Shown: piece by piece, positions 24,798 to 33,866 of the stretch | How positions within the stretch are numbered: the stretch's first letter is position 1 | Layout of the letters: every line of letters begins with the position of its first letter | Assembly (NCBI GenBank): GCA_017648065.1 | Contig: JAGCJJ010000064.1 | Location: 1-34,457 of the forward strand | DNA length: 34,457 nt | Direction: 5' to 3' | Source of the DNA: Kiritimatiellia bacterium | GTDB taxonomy: Bacteria; Verrucomicrobiota; Kiritimatiellia; RFP12; UBA3636 | Position numbers and translations under genes: made by a program | Notes under the pieces: model-generated | The model's database searches: none | Told to the model about the DNA's origin: nothing | What the model saw: only the letters and a program-made list of their open reading frames with translations

Positions 24798-26634
24798 TCG
24801 TCCTACTCAAAAACAACCACCTCAGCCAGCTGTTAACCCACAACGCCGTGGTGGCCATCAAGCACAATTTGCAGAAGTTCAACACGCAGCTGCTCCTCTG
24901 AAAACTGTTTTACGCTTACTCTCATATCTTAAAAGTCAGCGCAAAACTGTGCTCCTATTGTTTATCCCTGTGGCAGTGTCTGTTACAGCATCACTTGTTG
25001 GTCCAAAAATTCTTGGTCAAATTATTGATACAATTGAAAAAGCAGGACAAAATGAGCTAGGTGAGACTTATCGCACTATAGGCATCTTAATCTTTTATTC
25101 TGCAACTGCATTTCTTATTCAGCAGCTCTGTGCACTAATTCAAGGCTACACAACAAATCTGCTTTCCAATAGAACTGTTAAGCAGCTTAGAACAGATCTT
25201 TTTGGTCATGTTTTGGATTTCCAAGTAAGCGAATTTACAGAAACAACACATGGCGAATTTATGAGTCGCTTAACTAATGACGTAGATATGGTTTCTAATA
25301 CATTAGGTCAAGGTATCACACGTTTCTTCGAAACTGTGCTAATGCTCATACTTACCTTCTCCTATATGCTCTATTTAAGTCCTATACTTACACTTGTAGC
25401 ATGTGTGACTCTGCCACTAACATACATCTTGGGTCGACTTATCGTTATTGCATCCAGAAAACTATTCAGAGAGCGTCAGAAATGTCTTGGTGAAATCAAT
25501 GGTTTTGTTGAACAAGTATTTACCGGACAAAAAACTGTAGCTGCATTTTCTCGTGAGCAAATTTGCAAATCTCAATTCCGAGTAATGGTTGAGAAGCTAA
25601 GAACCATAGCCATCAAAGCAGAAACACTTGGTGGTGTTATGGGGCCAACAATGAATATGCTAAACAACTTAAACTTCCTGCTTGTTGCAGCTGTTGGTGG
25701 TTGGCTGGCAAGTAAGCCTGACAGTGCTATTTCTGTTGGTCTGATTGTTTCATTTACTCTATTCTCCAAGAACTTTGGTCGCCCAGTAAATATGCTGGCA
25801 AACCAATTTAACGAAATTCAATCTGCAATTGCAGGTGCTGAGCGTGTATTCCGTCTTCTTGATACACCTAAGGAAAAACTACCAGATACTCCAACAACCT
25901 TCCAACCTGAAAAGCTTCGTGGTGAATTGAAATTTAAGGATGTTACATTTGGTTATAAGCCGGGTCAAACAGTCTTGAAAAACTTTAATGCTACTTTCTC
26001 GCCTGGTAAGAAGATTGCACTTGTCGGAGAAACTGGCTGCGGAAAAACTACAATTATCAGTTTGATTTCTCGTTTCTTCGAGATAAACGAAGGTTCAATA
26101 GAGCTTGATGGCATTGATATTCGAACAATTCCTCACAAGCTGTTACGCTCTCGCATGGCTGTTGTACTTCAAGACACACATCTATTTAGTGGAACTATTC
26201 GTGAAAATATTGCATTTGGTAACACACAGGCAACTGATGAAGAAATCGCAGCTGCAGCAAAGCTGGCCTTTGCAGATGCATTTATAGACCGCTTACCAAA
26301 GAAATACGAGACACATATCAATCAGGCAGATACAGCACTATCACAAGGCCAATGTCAATTACTTGCGATTGCGCGCGCAGCACTTGCAAACCCAGCTATT
26401 TTAATCCTTGATGAAGCAACTTCATATGTTGACACTCGTACAGAGAAACATATCTAAGAGGCGATGCTACGCTTGATGGAAAATCGCACATCAATTATTA
26501 TTGCGCATCGTCTGTCAACAATTCGTAATGCTGACACAATTCTTGTGCTTGACAAAGGACAGATTGTTGAGCAAGGCACCCATGCAGAGCTTATGCAAAT
26601 GAATGGTCGCTATGCCCAAATGAATAAAAACTAA
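24784..26634 (+). pseudogene. ABC exporter half-transporter, catalytic subunit, broken by an in-frame TAA
   Basis: The reading frame from ATG 24784 (GAGG about 8 bases before it) would encode 616 residues, but TAA at 26455-26457 stops it after 557. The frame then continues cleanly for 58 codons to the TAA at 26632-26634. The part before the stop has six membrane helices, Walker A GETGCGKT (415-422), Gln463, LSQGQCQ (519-525) and Walker B ILILDEATSYVD with the intact catalytic Glu544. The part after it holds the switch histidine ([15 protein letters not shown]) and the C-terminal end of the domain. A CAA codon mutated to TAA is the simplest explanation. LSQGQ and the intact Glu match the catalytic partner of a heterodimer with the preceding gene. 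The truncated product should not hydrolyse ATP normally unless the stop is read through. A sequencing error is the other possibility. Confidence 0.8.
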
Positions 26635-26728
26635 CACCTAGATTAAGACAATATATTTTCTATAAAAAATTAATGGAATTAGTTTTTATTAATGAATAAT
26701 GATTTAAGAAAATAAACGGAGATTTTAT

Positions 26729-28069
26729 ATGAACCCAATTTTACCTCTTTGGGAGTATATTCCAGATGGTGAACCACGACTTTTTGGTGACAGAGTTTAC
26801 ATTTATGGCTCTCATGACTCATTTGATGGAATGGAATTTTGCGATTACAAACTCAAAGTTTGGTCTGCTTCTATCCACGATTTAAATCATTGGGTTTGTC
26901 ACGGCCATAGCTTCCATACACGCCCAGACACCGATCATGCTTCTAGTGTACCATACACAGACAACAGGCTTTATGCTCCGGACGTTGTAGAAAAGGATGG
27001 AAAATATTATCTCTACACATATATTGCTGGTGCAAAGGGATGCGTAAGTGTTAGTGACAAACCAGAAGGACCATTTACATTTTTATCAAAATATGACTAT
27101 GCACCTGAGGATGGTGGTGACGATGGTGTGTTTAATGACATTGGTGTACTTGTAGATGACAATGGCAAGGTATATTGCTACTATGGATTTGAAAGCTCTA
27201 ATATGAATGAGCTTGATCCTAAAACTATGTACAAAATCATTCCTGGCAGTCATAAGAAGCCTATGCCAGATAATAAAGAGACAACCCCAGAAGAGCAATG
27301 CCACTATGAGGCATCTTCTCTTCGTAAAGTTGGCGACACATATTATCTCATCTACTCTCCTCGCAAAGGTAGTCGCCTTGCTTATGCAACAGCTCCATCA
27401 CCAACAGGTCCTTTCACATACCGTGGTTACATCATCGATAATGGTGTTGATTATCCTGCGGGAAACAACCATGGATCAATTTGTAAAATAAATGGACAAT
27501 GGTATGTTTTCTATCACCGCATGACAAATAATACAATTATGTCGCGCCGTGCATGTGTGGAAAAGATTAACATTCTACCAGATGGTACTATTCCACCAGT
27601 TGAAATGACATGTCTTGGATTTGAAGATTCTTTATCTCCATACGAGCCAATTAAAGCGGAAATTGCCTGTGTACTTACTGGTGGTTGTTTTGTTACAGAA
27701 AAGGATGTATTTTGCAGAGTTGTGACCCATGTAACTGACGGCTGTGTACTAGGATACAAATACTTTGATTTTGGTGAAGACACTGCCACAAAGACGATGG
27801 TTTTTGCTACAAAAGTTGCTGGGGCTGGGCGACCAGGTAAACTACACATAATGCTAGATGCACCAACAGAGGCAGCAGGTGGCAAAGAAATTGGTGCTGT
27901 TGAAATAGGCTTAAATGATGGTTCATATCGCACACGCGTTGAGAATGTGACAGGGCGTCATGCTATATATTTACGAGCAGAAATGGCCCATGCACCTCGC
28001 GAGTGGATGAATAACTTATTCAAAGATAGAAGTATATGCGATATAGAAGAATTTGTCTTCTTAAAATAA
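26729..28069 (+). CDS. GH43-like beta-propeller glycosidase
   Basis: This 446-residue protein has the five-bladed propeller pattern of GH43 enzymes (arabinofuranosidases and beta-xylosidases acting on plant side chains). Visible marks are GDRVYIYGSHD near the start, YAPDVVEKDGKYYLYTY, FNDIGVLVDDNGKVYCYYG (an Asp that tunes the acid), HYEASSLRKVGDTYYLIYSP (general-acid Glu) and NNHGSICKINGQWYVFYHR. The C-terminal 130 residues look like a beta-sandwich carbohydrate-binding module. No signal peptide is seen. CGGAG lies 8 bases before the ATG. It is 95 bases past the broken ABC gene and probably a separate unit. Confidence 0.8.
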   Translation: MNPILPLWEYIPDGEPRLFGDRVYIYGSHDSFDGMEFCDYKLKVWSASIHDLNHWVCHGHSFHTRPDTDHASSVPYTDNRLYAPDVVEKDGKYYLYTYIAGAKGCVSVSDKPEGPFTFLSKYDYAPEDGGDDGVFNDIGVLVDDNGKVYCYYGFESSNMNELDPKTMYKIIPGSHKKPMPDNKETTPEEQCHYEASSLRKVGDTYYLIYSPRKGSRLAYATAPSPTGPFTYRGYIIDNGVDYPAGNNHGSICKINGQWYVFYHRMTNNTIMSRRACVEKINILPDGTIPPVEMTCLGFEDSLSPYEPIKAEIACVLTGGCFVTEKDVFCRVVTHVTDGCVLGYKYFDFGEDTATKTMVFATKVAGAGRPGKLHIMLDAPTEAAGGKEIGAVEIGLNDGSYRTRVENVTGRHAIYLRAEMAHAPREWMNNLFKDRSICDIEEFVFLK

Positions 28070-28128
28070 CAAATTCAAATATCACTACTACATTAATTGA
28101 ATTTCCGCTGTCAAAAATATAAACTCGC

Positions 28129-28157
28129 TTGTCTTGAATTTTCTTTTTTGATAAAAT
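28129..28157 (+). promoter_or_regulatory. Candidate promoter of the large secreted protein gene
   Basis: TTGTCT (28129-28134), a 17-base spacer and TAAAAT (28152-28157), preceded by TGA as an extended -10, give a leader of about 38 bases. A weak AT-rich inverted repeat (28071-28078 and 28097-28104) between the GH43 stop and this promoter might end the previous transcript. Confidence 0.5.
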
Positions 28158-28201
28158 TTAGATATCTAAGTGGGTGACACAACAACATATTAGGATAAAC
28201 T

Positions 28202-31200
28202 ATGAATAAAAAAACAATATTCTCTACACTACTCTGCTTATTCGGCGTTGCTGCAATGGCAGATTTAACATATCGATCTGGTTTGATTCAAACCAAAATC
28301 GATAAAGCAAACGATGTTACGACTGCACTTGATCCTGCAAGTACAGAGCGTACACCAGGTCCAGTAATGGCTAATCTTCTTGTTTCTTCAGATGCTGAGG
28401 CAGCAACAAAAGGCTATTACAATGAATGGACTGGTAATACAACCTACTATAACGCACAAAATACAACCTTCGGTTATGCTGGTCAAATTTATTGCGAGGC
28501 AGGTAAAACATATACCTTTGGTAAATACATTGATGACATGGGTTACATTAAAATCAATGGTACCGTACTTATCAATAATTCAGGTTGGCAGGACTTCAAG
28601 ACTGGTTCATTTACTCCAACAGAAACAGGTTGGTATGATATTGAGCTACGTTGCGGCGATGGTAATGGTGGTAAAGGTCCTACTGGTGGAAATTGGCCAG
28701 GTATGGGTTTTGGTTACAACACAATTAACCAAACAGGCATGACTCCATTTGAAAATTGGATTCTTCTTGAATGCGATGATTCTTTATCTCTATTCCGTTG
28801 TACTTCAGATGAAATTTTTGCTGGTGTACAATCATTAGAAAAGACAGAGACTGGCTACTCCTTTGGTATTTTGGCTGGCCCAAATGCTCCTATCAAGGCT
28901 ACTATTCTTCTTGGAGAAAGTGCTGGCGAATTGGGTGATGCTTCTTCTTGGAGTATTATTACTGAAGAGATTGATATTGCAGCAGGTGAATTAGGCACTT
29001 TCAATATTGAATGGAATTCAGAAACTTCTCCTATATTTGTTGTTCGCGCAACTGGTTCATACAAAGGTGGTTTCGAACAATGGACAGAGCCTGTTGCTGC
29101 AGCTCCTTATCCATCAGTTTCTCTTGATGTAAAAGATATTTCATATACAAATGTAACATTTGTGGCACAGGTTGACTCTCTGGGTATGGGTTCAACATCT
29201 GCTGACTTGATTGTTGAATTAAGCACAGAAGAGAATTTCTCTTCAATAGTTCTATCTACTCCTCTAGTTAATGTTGAAGCAACAGGTTTATATGATATTC
29301 CTCTTGGTGGCATGACAACTAACGAAGTTTATTATGCACGTATTGTTGCAACAGGTTCTTCTAATGCAGAAGCAACCTCAGAGCAAATCACTTTCCAGAC
29401 ACTTCTTCCTGGCACTCCTGTTGTATCAAGTGTATTAAATAGCTTAACATTTGATACTATATCAATGGTACTTACATGTACTGATTTTGGTGTTGGTTCA
29501 GATAGCGTAACTACTTGGTTTGATATTTCAGAGTCAGAGGATTTTGAGACATTCATGACAGTTCAAGGAGAGTCATTCACAACAGTTCCAAGTTCTATAT
29601 TGCTCTCAATAGATAACCTAAAGAATGGTACAACATATTATACTCGTACAAAATGTATCAATCCTTGGGGCGTTGAAGGCTATAGCCAAACATTTGCATT
29701 TACAACACGTAGAGAGCCTGTTTTGATGTCAGACATCAGTGCTGTTACATCAGGAACAACTGCAAATGTTTCTATTGCATCTCTTGAGGTTGTTGACGGA
29801 GCGACCTACTCTGTTCTAATCAAAATTGATGAGAATGAAATTAGCTACTACGAGAATCAAACTTCTCTTTCTCGCTTTATTGCTACTTATGAAAATTTGA
29901 AAGCAGGTACAATTCATAATATTTCTATCATTGTAGAAAGTGTACTTGATGGTGTTACTTATGAAAAGACATATAACAGTACTCTTTCCGTAGGCAATAA
30001 CATTTATACTCCATCTTCACTTGCAGAGATGGACTATACATATGTTAATGTTGGAGACAAGATTACACTTCCTGTTCTTACATCATCTTTTGATTACTAT
30101 ATAATTCTAGACTCTCGCAACTTCAAGATGCTAGCAGACAATCGCACACTTGAAGCTACAGAGCCAGGTTTCTCAAATATTGGTATTATGAGATATAATG
30201 CAGCAACAGGCACACATACACTTGATAGCGATTTATCTCTTGCAATTTGTATCCCAACACCAGCTGGTAAAGGTAAGGTTTATATTGCTAAATCTTCTAC
30301 AAACGACATTAAGTGGGGAGATGCAAACAGCTGGATAAATGCAACAGATGGTGTTGCTGGTTATCCAAATGCTATTGATGATGTGGCTATTGTTCCTGTC
30401 CAAGTAGATAAATCTATGATTATTGATACAGATGTAACTGTAGGTGAAATCTATTTTGGTTACAACTCCAATACAAGAGCTGGTGTAGCTGTTAATGGTA
30501 AAGATGTGCATCGTTCAATTCGCCTTGCTGGTGTAGGTTCTTCTGCTCCTGTAACTCTGACATTTGCAAAATCTACAAAAGAACCAGCTCTATTGCGTTA
30601 CTGCAATCTTGGTGATTCAACAACTACATCCTCTCAGCCTCATATTGCACTCGGACATGGTAGCAATCACGAAAATCGCATGGCTATTGAAATGCAATCT
30701 GACCTAAATTGGGACGTTGGTTCATATTTGGATTGGACAGACACAAACCTACGTGATCGTTATGGCAGATATCGCTGCTATACAGGATATATGAGATATT
30801 TCAATATCCCAGAAGGCAAAACATTAAAAATTTATAATGTTACTGGTTTTTGTGGTTGGGGTGACACACAGCGTGGCAATGCTGCATTTACTCTAAGCTC
30901 AGGCATGCAGTTTACTGGTAAGGGTGACTTCCTATATGAAGGTCCTGGTTCAACATGTACAGATATTCCATTCTTCGCATTTGAAGGTAGAGTAATTGTA
31001 CGTAACAAGCAAAAGTTTGCTCATTTCGCTTATGCTCAGCGTGGTGGCTCATTCAACCTAAGAAATCCAGGTCTTGAAAGCGTTGCTACTAATGCAACTC
31101 TTATCATTGAAGGTAATGGAGAATATCTAAACCACTTTGATATCTCACAGACTTTTGGTGCTGTTGCAACTGGTTCTGAGCATGGCTATGGAGCACCTGG

Positions 31201-32461
31201 ACCTCATGCAAATCCATTCCCACAAAAGGGATTGATTTTCAATGGTGGTGCATTATTATCAGACTTTATTTCTAATGGTTGGGTACCTCAAGGATATTTC
31301 TCAACACCATGGAATTTTGACAAACTTGTTGTCAGCAACGGTTTCTGTATGATTGAAATGAGAGCATCTGGAAATGTAGATATTCCAACAAATACATTTA
31401 ACTTTGCATCAGTTCAAAAGGATGGTAATGGTGTTATACAGGTTCGTACAACCCGTATGTATAATAGCCACAACAAGTCACTTGCACGCGATTATGTGTT
31501 CATAAAAGGTCTTGATGAGTATGCTATTGGTGGCACAGGCAAAACATCATATTCAATTGACGTAGCTGATGAAGCTAATATTGTTGATAGTAATGCTCCA
31601 ATCGTACCATGGTTGATTTCTCCAGTACAGTATGTTCAAAGCCTTCGCTTCCTATCTGTTGCTGAGGATGGAGTACTTGTTGCTCCTGGCCATATTCCAT
31701 CAAAGGCAATCGCTTCTGTTACAGACCCAACAGAAAATGTTCGTACTCATGGCTTAAACATCAATCTGACTGAGGATATTACTGTTAACTCACTTATTGT
31801 TGAGGCAAACTATAATAAAGGCACTGCGCTAGGTGAAGGTCGCACTTTGACAATTACCTCTGGTGGTCTAATCCTTGGTTCAGACAGTGTTTCTCGCATT
31901 GATACTGTTGATACATATAATGCAGGTACTCGTGGTACAATTGTATTCCCTAACAAGGCATACATCTACACTGCTCGCAATAGCGATTCTGAACCAAACG
32001 AGATTTGGTCAAAGCTTGTATCTGCTAAAGGTGCAGTATTCTCATTCCCTTGCGATTTGATTCTAGGCGGTGATCAAACAGGCATTGACGAATTTATTGC
32101 TATTAACAGTACAGACTTGCGCTTTGGCAGCCGTGATGGAAGCACAGGCACAATCATTGACGTACCTGTACATCTATATGGTGGCAACTCTCGTTTGACA
32201 ATGCTAAAGGAAGGCAGCTTCTGCACTCAGAACCTATACTTCCATGATCATGGCACACCTGGTTCAAAGTTTGTTCCAGTAGCTGGTACAGTTGAGAAGG
32301 TTGGTCGTCTATTCATTGACGATGTAAATATGCCTCGTGGCACATATGGTTCTTCTCAATCAGATGCTGAATTTATTGATGATAATCACTTCAGTGGCAC
32401 AGGTGTTGTCAAAGTAATGTTTGACGATGTTCGCGCTCCAACGATGATTTTATTAAAATAA
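28202..32461 (+). CDS. Large secreted protein with PA14-like, fibronectin-III-like and beta-rich passenger regions
   Basis: This is a 1419-residue protein with a clear signal peptide (MNKKTIFSTLLCLFGVAAMA, cut near residue 20). Residues 85-180 resemble a PA14 domain, a carbohydrate-binding fold (IDDMGYIKINGTVLINNSGW followed by TETGWYDIELR). About three fibronectin-III-like repeats follow, roughly at 303-400, 405-505 and 507-600. From about 690 to the end the chain is rich in Gly, Asn, Thr and short strands, as in beta-helix or autotransporter-associated passengers; WGDANSWINATDGVAGYPNA is a typical opening. There is no LPXTG, PEP-CTERM or visible C-terminal beta-barrel, so how it is held at the surface is unclear. 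AGGA lies 7 bases before the ATG. It has its own promoter and a strong terminator. Adhesion or glycan binding is inferred. Confidence 0.75.
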   Translation: MNKKTIFSTLLCLFGVAAMADLTYRSGLIQTKIDKANDVTTALDPASTERTPGPVMANLLVSSDAEAATKGYYNEWTGNTTYYNAQNTTFGYAGQIYCEAGKTYTFGKYIDDMGYIKINGTVLINNSGWQDFKTGSFTPTETGWYDIELRCGDGNGGKGPTGGNWPGMGFGYNTINQTGMTPFENWILLECDDSLSLFRCTSDEIFAGVQSLEKTETGYSFGILAGPNAPIKATILLGESAGELGDASSWSIITEEIDIAAGELGTFNIEWNSETSPIFVVRATGSYKGGFEQWTEPVAAAPYPSVSLDVKDISYTNVTFVAQVDSLGMGSTSADLIVELSTEENFSSIVLSTPLVNVEATGLYDIPLGGMTTNEVYYARIVATGSSNAEATSEQITFQTLLPGTPVVSSVLNSLTFDTISMVLTCTDFGVGSDSVTTWFDISESEDFETFMTVQGESFTTVPSSILLSIDNLKNGTTYYTRTKCINPWGVEGYSQTFAFTTRREPVLMSDISAVTSGTTANVSIASLEVVDGATYSVLIKIDENEISYYENQTSLSRFIATYENLKAGTIHNISIIVESVLDGVTYEKTYNSTLSVGNNIYTPSSLAEMDYTYVNVGDKITLPVLTSSFDYYIILDSRNFKMLADNRTLEATEPGFSNIGIMRYNAATGTHTLDSDLSLAICIPTPAGKGKVYIAKSSTNDIKWGDANSWINATDGVAGYPNAIDDVAIVPVQVDKSMIIDTDVTVGEIYFGYNSNTRAGVAVNGKDVHRSIRLAGVGSSAPVTLTFAKSTKEPALLRYCNLGDSTTTSSQPHIALGHGSNHENRMAIEMQSDLNWDVGSYLDWTDTNLRDRYGRYRCYTGYMRYFNIPEGKTLKIYNVTGFCGWGDTQRGNAAFTLSSGMQFTGKGDFLYEGPGSTCTDIPFFAFEGRVIVRNKQKFAHFAYAQRGGSFNLRNPGLESVATNATLIIEGNGEYLNHFDISQTFGAVATGSEHGYGAPGPHANPFPQKGLIFNGGALLSDFISNGWVPQGYFSTPWNFDKLVVSNGFCMIEMRASGNVDIPTNTFNFASVQKDGNGVIQVRTTRMYNSHNKSLARDYVFIKGLDEYAIGGTGKTSYSIDVADEANIVDSNAPIVPWLISPVQYVQSLRFLSVAEDGVLVAPGHIPSKAIASVTDPTENVRTHGLNINLTEDITVNSLIVEANYNKGTALGEGRTLTITSGGLILGSDSVSRIDTVDTYNAGTRGTIVFPNKAYIYTARNSDSEPNEIWSKLVSAKGAVFSFPCDLILGGDQTGIDEFIAINSTDLRFGSRDGSTGTIIDVPVHLYGGNSRLTMLKEGSFCTQNLYFHDHGTPGSKFVPVAGTVEKVGRLFIDDVNMPRGTYGSSQSDAEFIDDNHFSGTGVVKVMFDDVRAPTMILLK

Positions 32462-32469
32462 TTCATAAG

Positions 32470-32496
32470 GCGGGTGGATACGGTCACCCGCTTTTT
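32470..32496 (+). terminator. Terminator of the large secreted protein gene
   Basis: GCGGGTG (32470-32476) and CACCCGC (32485-32491) form a GC-rich 7-bp stem with an 8-base loop, followed by TTTTT. It is 9 bases past the stop codon. Confidence 0.88.
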
Positions 32497-32673
32497 CTAT
32501 TTTAATCAATTCAAAGCACCAAATCTCTACACCTATTTATCCAACTACATACAAAAGAGTTACCATTTTTTGCATATAGCCATATATACAAAGCAAAAAC
32601 ACAAAAACAATTAAAACACTTTTAGTAAAACTTAAAAAAAAATCACTAAAACAACACTATGGCAACTTCACCT

Positions 32674-32700
32674 AAAATCGGTGTTTATTTACCGATTTTT
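32674..32700 (+). terminator. Second terminator-like hairpin upstream of hisC, with no gene before it
   Basis: AAAATCGGT (32674-32682) pairs with ACCGATTTT (32691-32699) around GTTTATTT and leads into a T-rich run. Nothing coding lies between the previous terminator and this one: the 32497-32673 stretch is A-rich, with no open frame, no convincing promoter and no run of His codons as in a his leader peptide. It may end read-through, end an unseen small RNA, or belong to the hisC control region. Confidence 0.5.
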
Positions 32701-32710
32701 TATTTAATTT

Positions 32711-32731
32711 TTATATCATTTATGATATAAT
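32711..32731 (+). promoter_or_regulatory. hisC promoter -10 overlapped by a palindrome
   Basis: TATAAT (32726-32731) is preceded by TGA, an extended -10, while the expected -35 region (TTTAAT) is poor. A perfect 9-bp inverted repeat, TTATATCAT-TT-ATGATATAA (32711-32730), covers the -10 and could be an operator for a dimeric regulator. The leader to hisC would be about 35 bases. Confidence 0.5.
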
Positions 32732-32772
32732 CATAAACAATATTTGAATCTTTTACGCCATGAGGCAAAATA

Positions 32773-33819
32773 ATGATTAGAAAATCCGTACAAAATCTTA
32801 CACCATACACACCTGGTGAACAACCAAAGCTCGCAAAGCTTATTAAATTAAATACAAACGAAAATGCTTATCCTCCTTCCCCAAAGGTAGGTCAAGCACT
32901 TGCATCTCTTGACTTTGAGCGTCTAAGGCTATATCCTGACCCACTTTGCATACGTATTCGTGAACTACTTGCTGCTGAATTTAACTGTAACATAGACAAT
33001 ATCTTTGTTGGTAATGGCTCAGACGAAGTGTTAAGCCTTGCTACAGAAGCATTCACAGAAAATGATGGAACTATAGGTTTCTTCAATCCTTCATATTCCC
33101 TATATCCTGTGCTAGCAGATATTCGCGATGCTAAGCAAGTTGAGATTCCTCTTCCTGCTTCTTCAGATGAGCTAGCTGTTCTTTCAAAGAATACAAAACT
33201 ACCTGATTTATTCTTCTTAACAAATCCAAATGCACCAACCTCAACTATATTCTCATTAGAAGCTATTGAGGAATTTTGCAAAAATACAGATAGCGTAGTT
33301 ATCGTGGATGAAGCTTATGGTGACTTCTCTAAGCAAAAGTCTGCCACTACCCTAATCAACAAATACCCTAATCTCTTGGTTTGTCGTACACTTTCAAAGT
33401 CTTATTCTCTTGCTGGTATTCGTCTAGGATACCTTGTGGGCAATACAGAACTGATTGAAGCTCTTTACAAAATCAAAGATTCCTACAATGTAAATATGCT
33501 TACTCAAGTTGCTGCAATCGCAGCTCTTGAGGATCCTGAGTGGATGAAAGAAAATTGCAAGCGTATCTGTGCAACACGTGACCGCATTAAGCAAGAGCTA
33601 CGCAATCGTGGCTGGTTCGTGGCAGAGTCTGAAACAAATTTTCTTTGGGCAAAGCCACCTGCACCACTCACTGCACCTGGTGTTCGTGATGCACTGCGTG
33701 CTGAGGGAATTATTATTCGCTACTTCAGCCAAAAGGAAACAGCAGAATACATTCGCATAACAATTGGCACAGACGAACAGATGGATGAAATGCTAAAGGT
33801 CATCGACAACTGCAAATAA
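32773..33819 (+). CDS. hisC: Histidinol-phosphate aminotransferase
   Basis: This is a 348-residue PLP-dependent class I/II aminotransferase that converts imidazole-acetol phosphate and glutamate to histidinol phosphate. Family marks are IKLNTNENAYPPSP near the N-terminus, FVGNGSDEVLSL, FFNPSYSLYP, FFLTNPNAPTST, VIVDEAYGDF and the PLP lysine in CRTLSKSYSLAGIRLGYLVG (Lys209). The length is normal. GAGG lies 8 bases before the ATG. hisB follows after 47 bases, giving a partial histidine operon that continues beyond the window. Confidence 0.94.
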   Translation: MIRKSVQNLTPYTPGEQPKLAKLIKLNTNENAYPPSPKVGQALASLDFERLRLYPDPLCIRIRELLAAEFNCNIDNIFVGNGSDEVLSLATEAFTENDGTIGFFNPSYSLYPVLADIRDAKQVEIPLPASSDELAVLSKNTKLPDLFFLTNPNAPTSTIFSLEAIEEFCKNTDSVVIVDEAYGDFSKQKSATTLINKYPNLLVCRTLSKSYSLAGIRLGYLVGNTELIEALYKIKDSYNVNMLTQVAAIAALEDPEWMKENCKRICATRDRIKQELRNRGWFVAESETNFLWAKPPAPLTAPGVRDALRAEGIIIRYFSQKETAEYIRITIGTDEQMDEMLKVIDNCK

Positions 33820-33866
33820 TTAAACAATTTTATTCAAACTAAAACACAAAGAACATAAGGTATTTT

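Noticed and set aside
27514..27933. 139-codon frame on the minus strand inside the GH43-like gene
   Set aside because: It lies wholly antisense to a gene with clear family motifs and has no ribosome site.
32497..32772. his leader peptide or T-box before hisC
   Set aside because: No short frame with a run of His codons and no T-box sequence is visible.
32892..33281. 129-codon frame on the minus strand inside hisC
   Set aside because: It is antisense to well-conserved hisC sequence, with no motif of its own.
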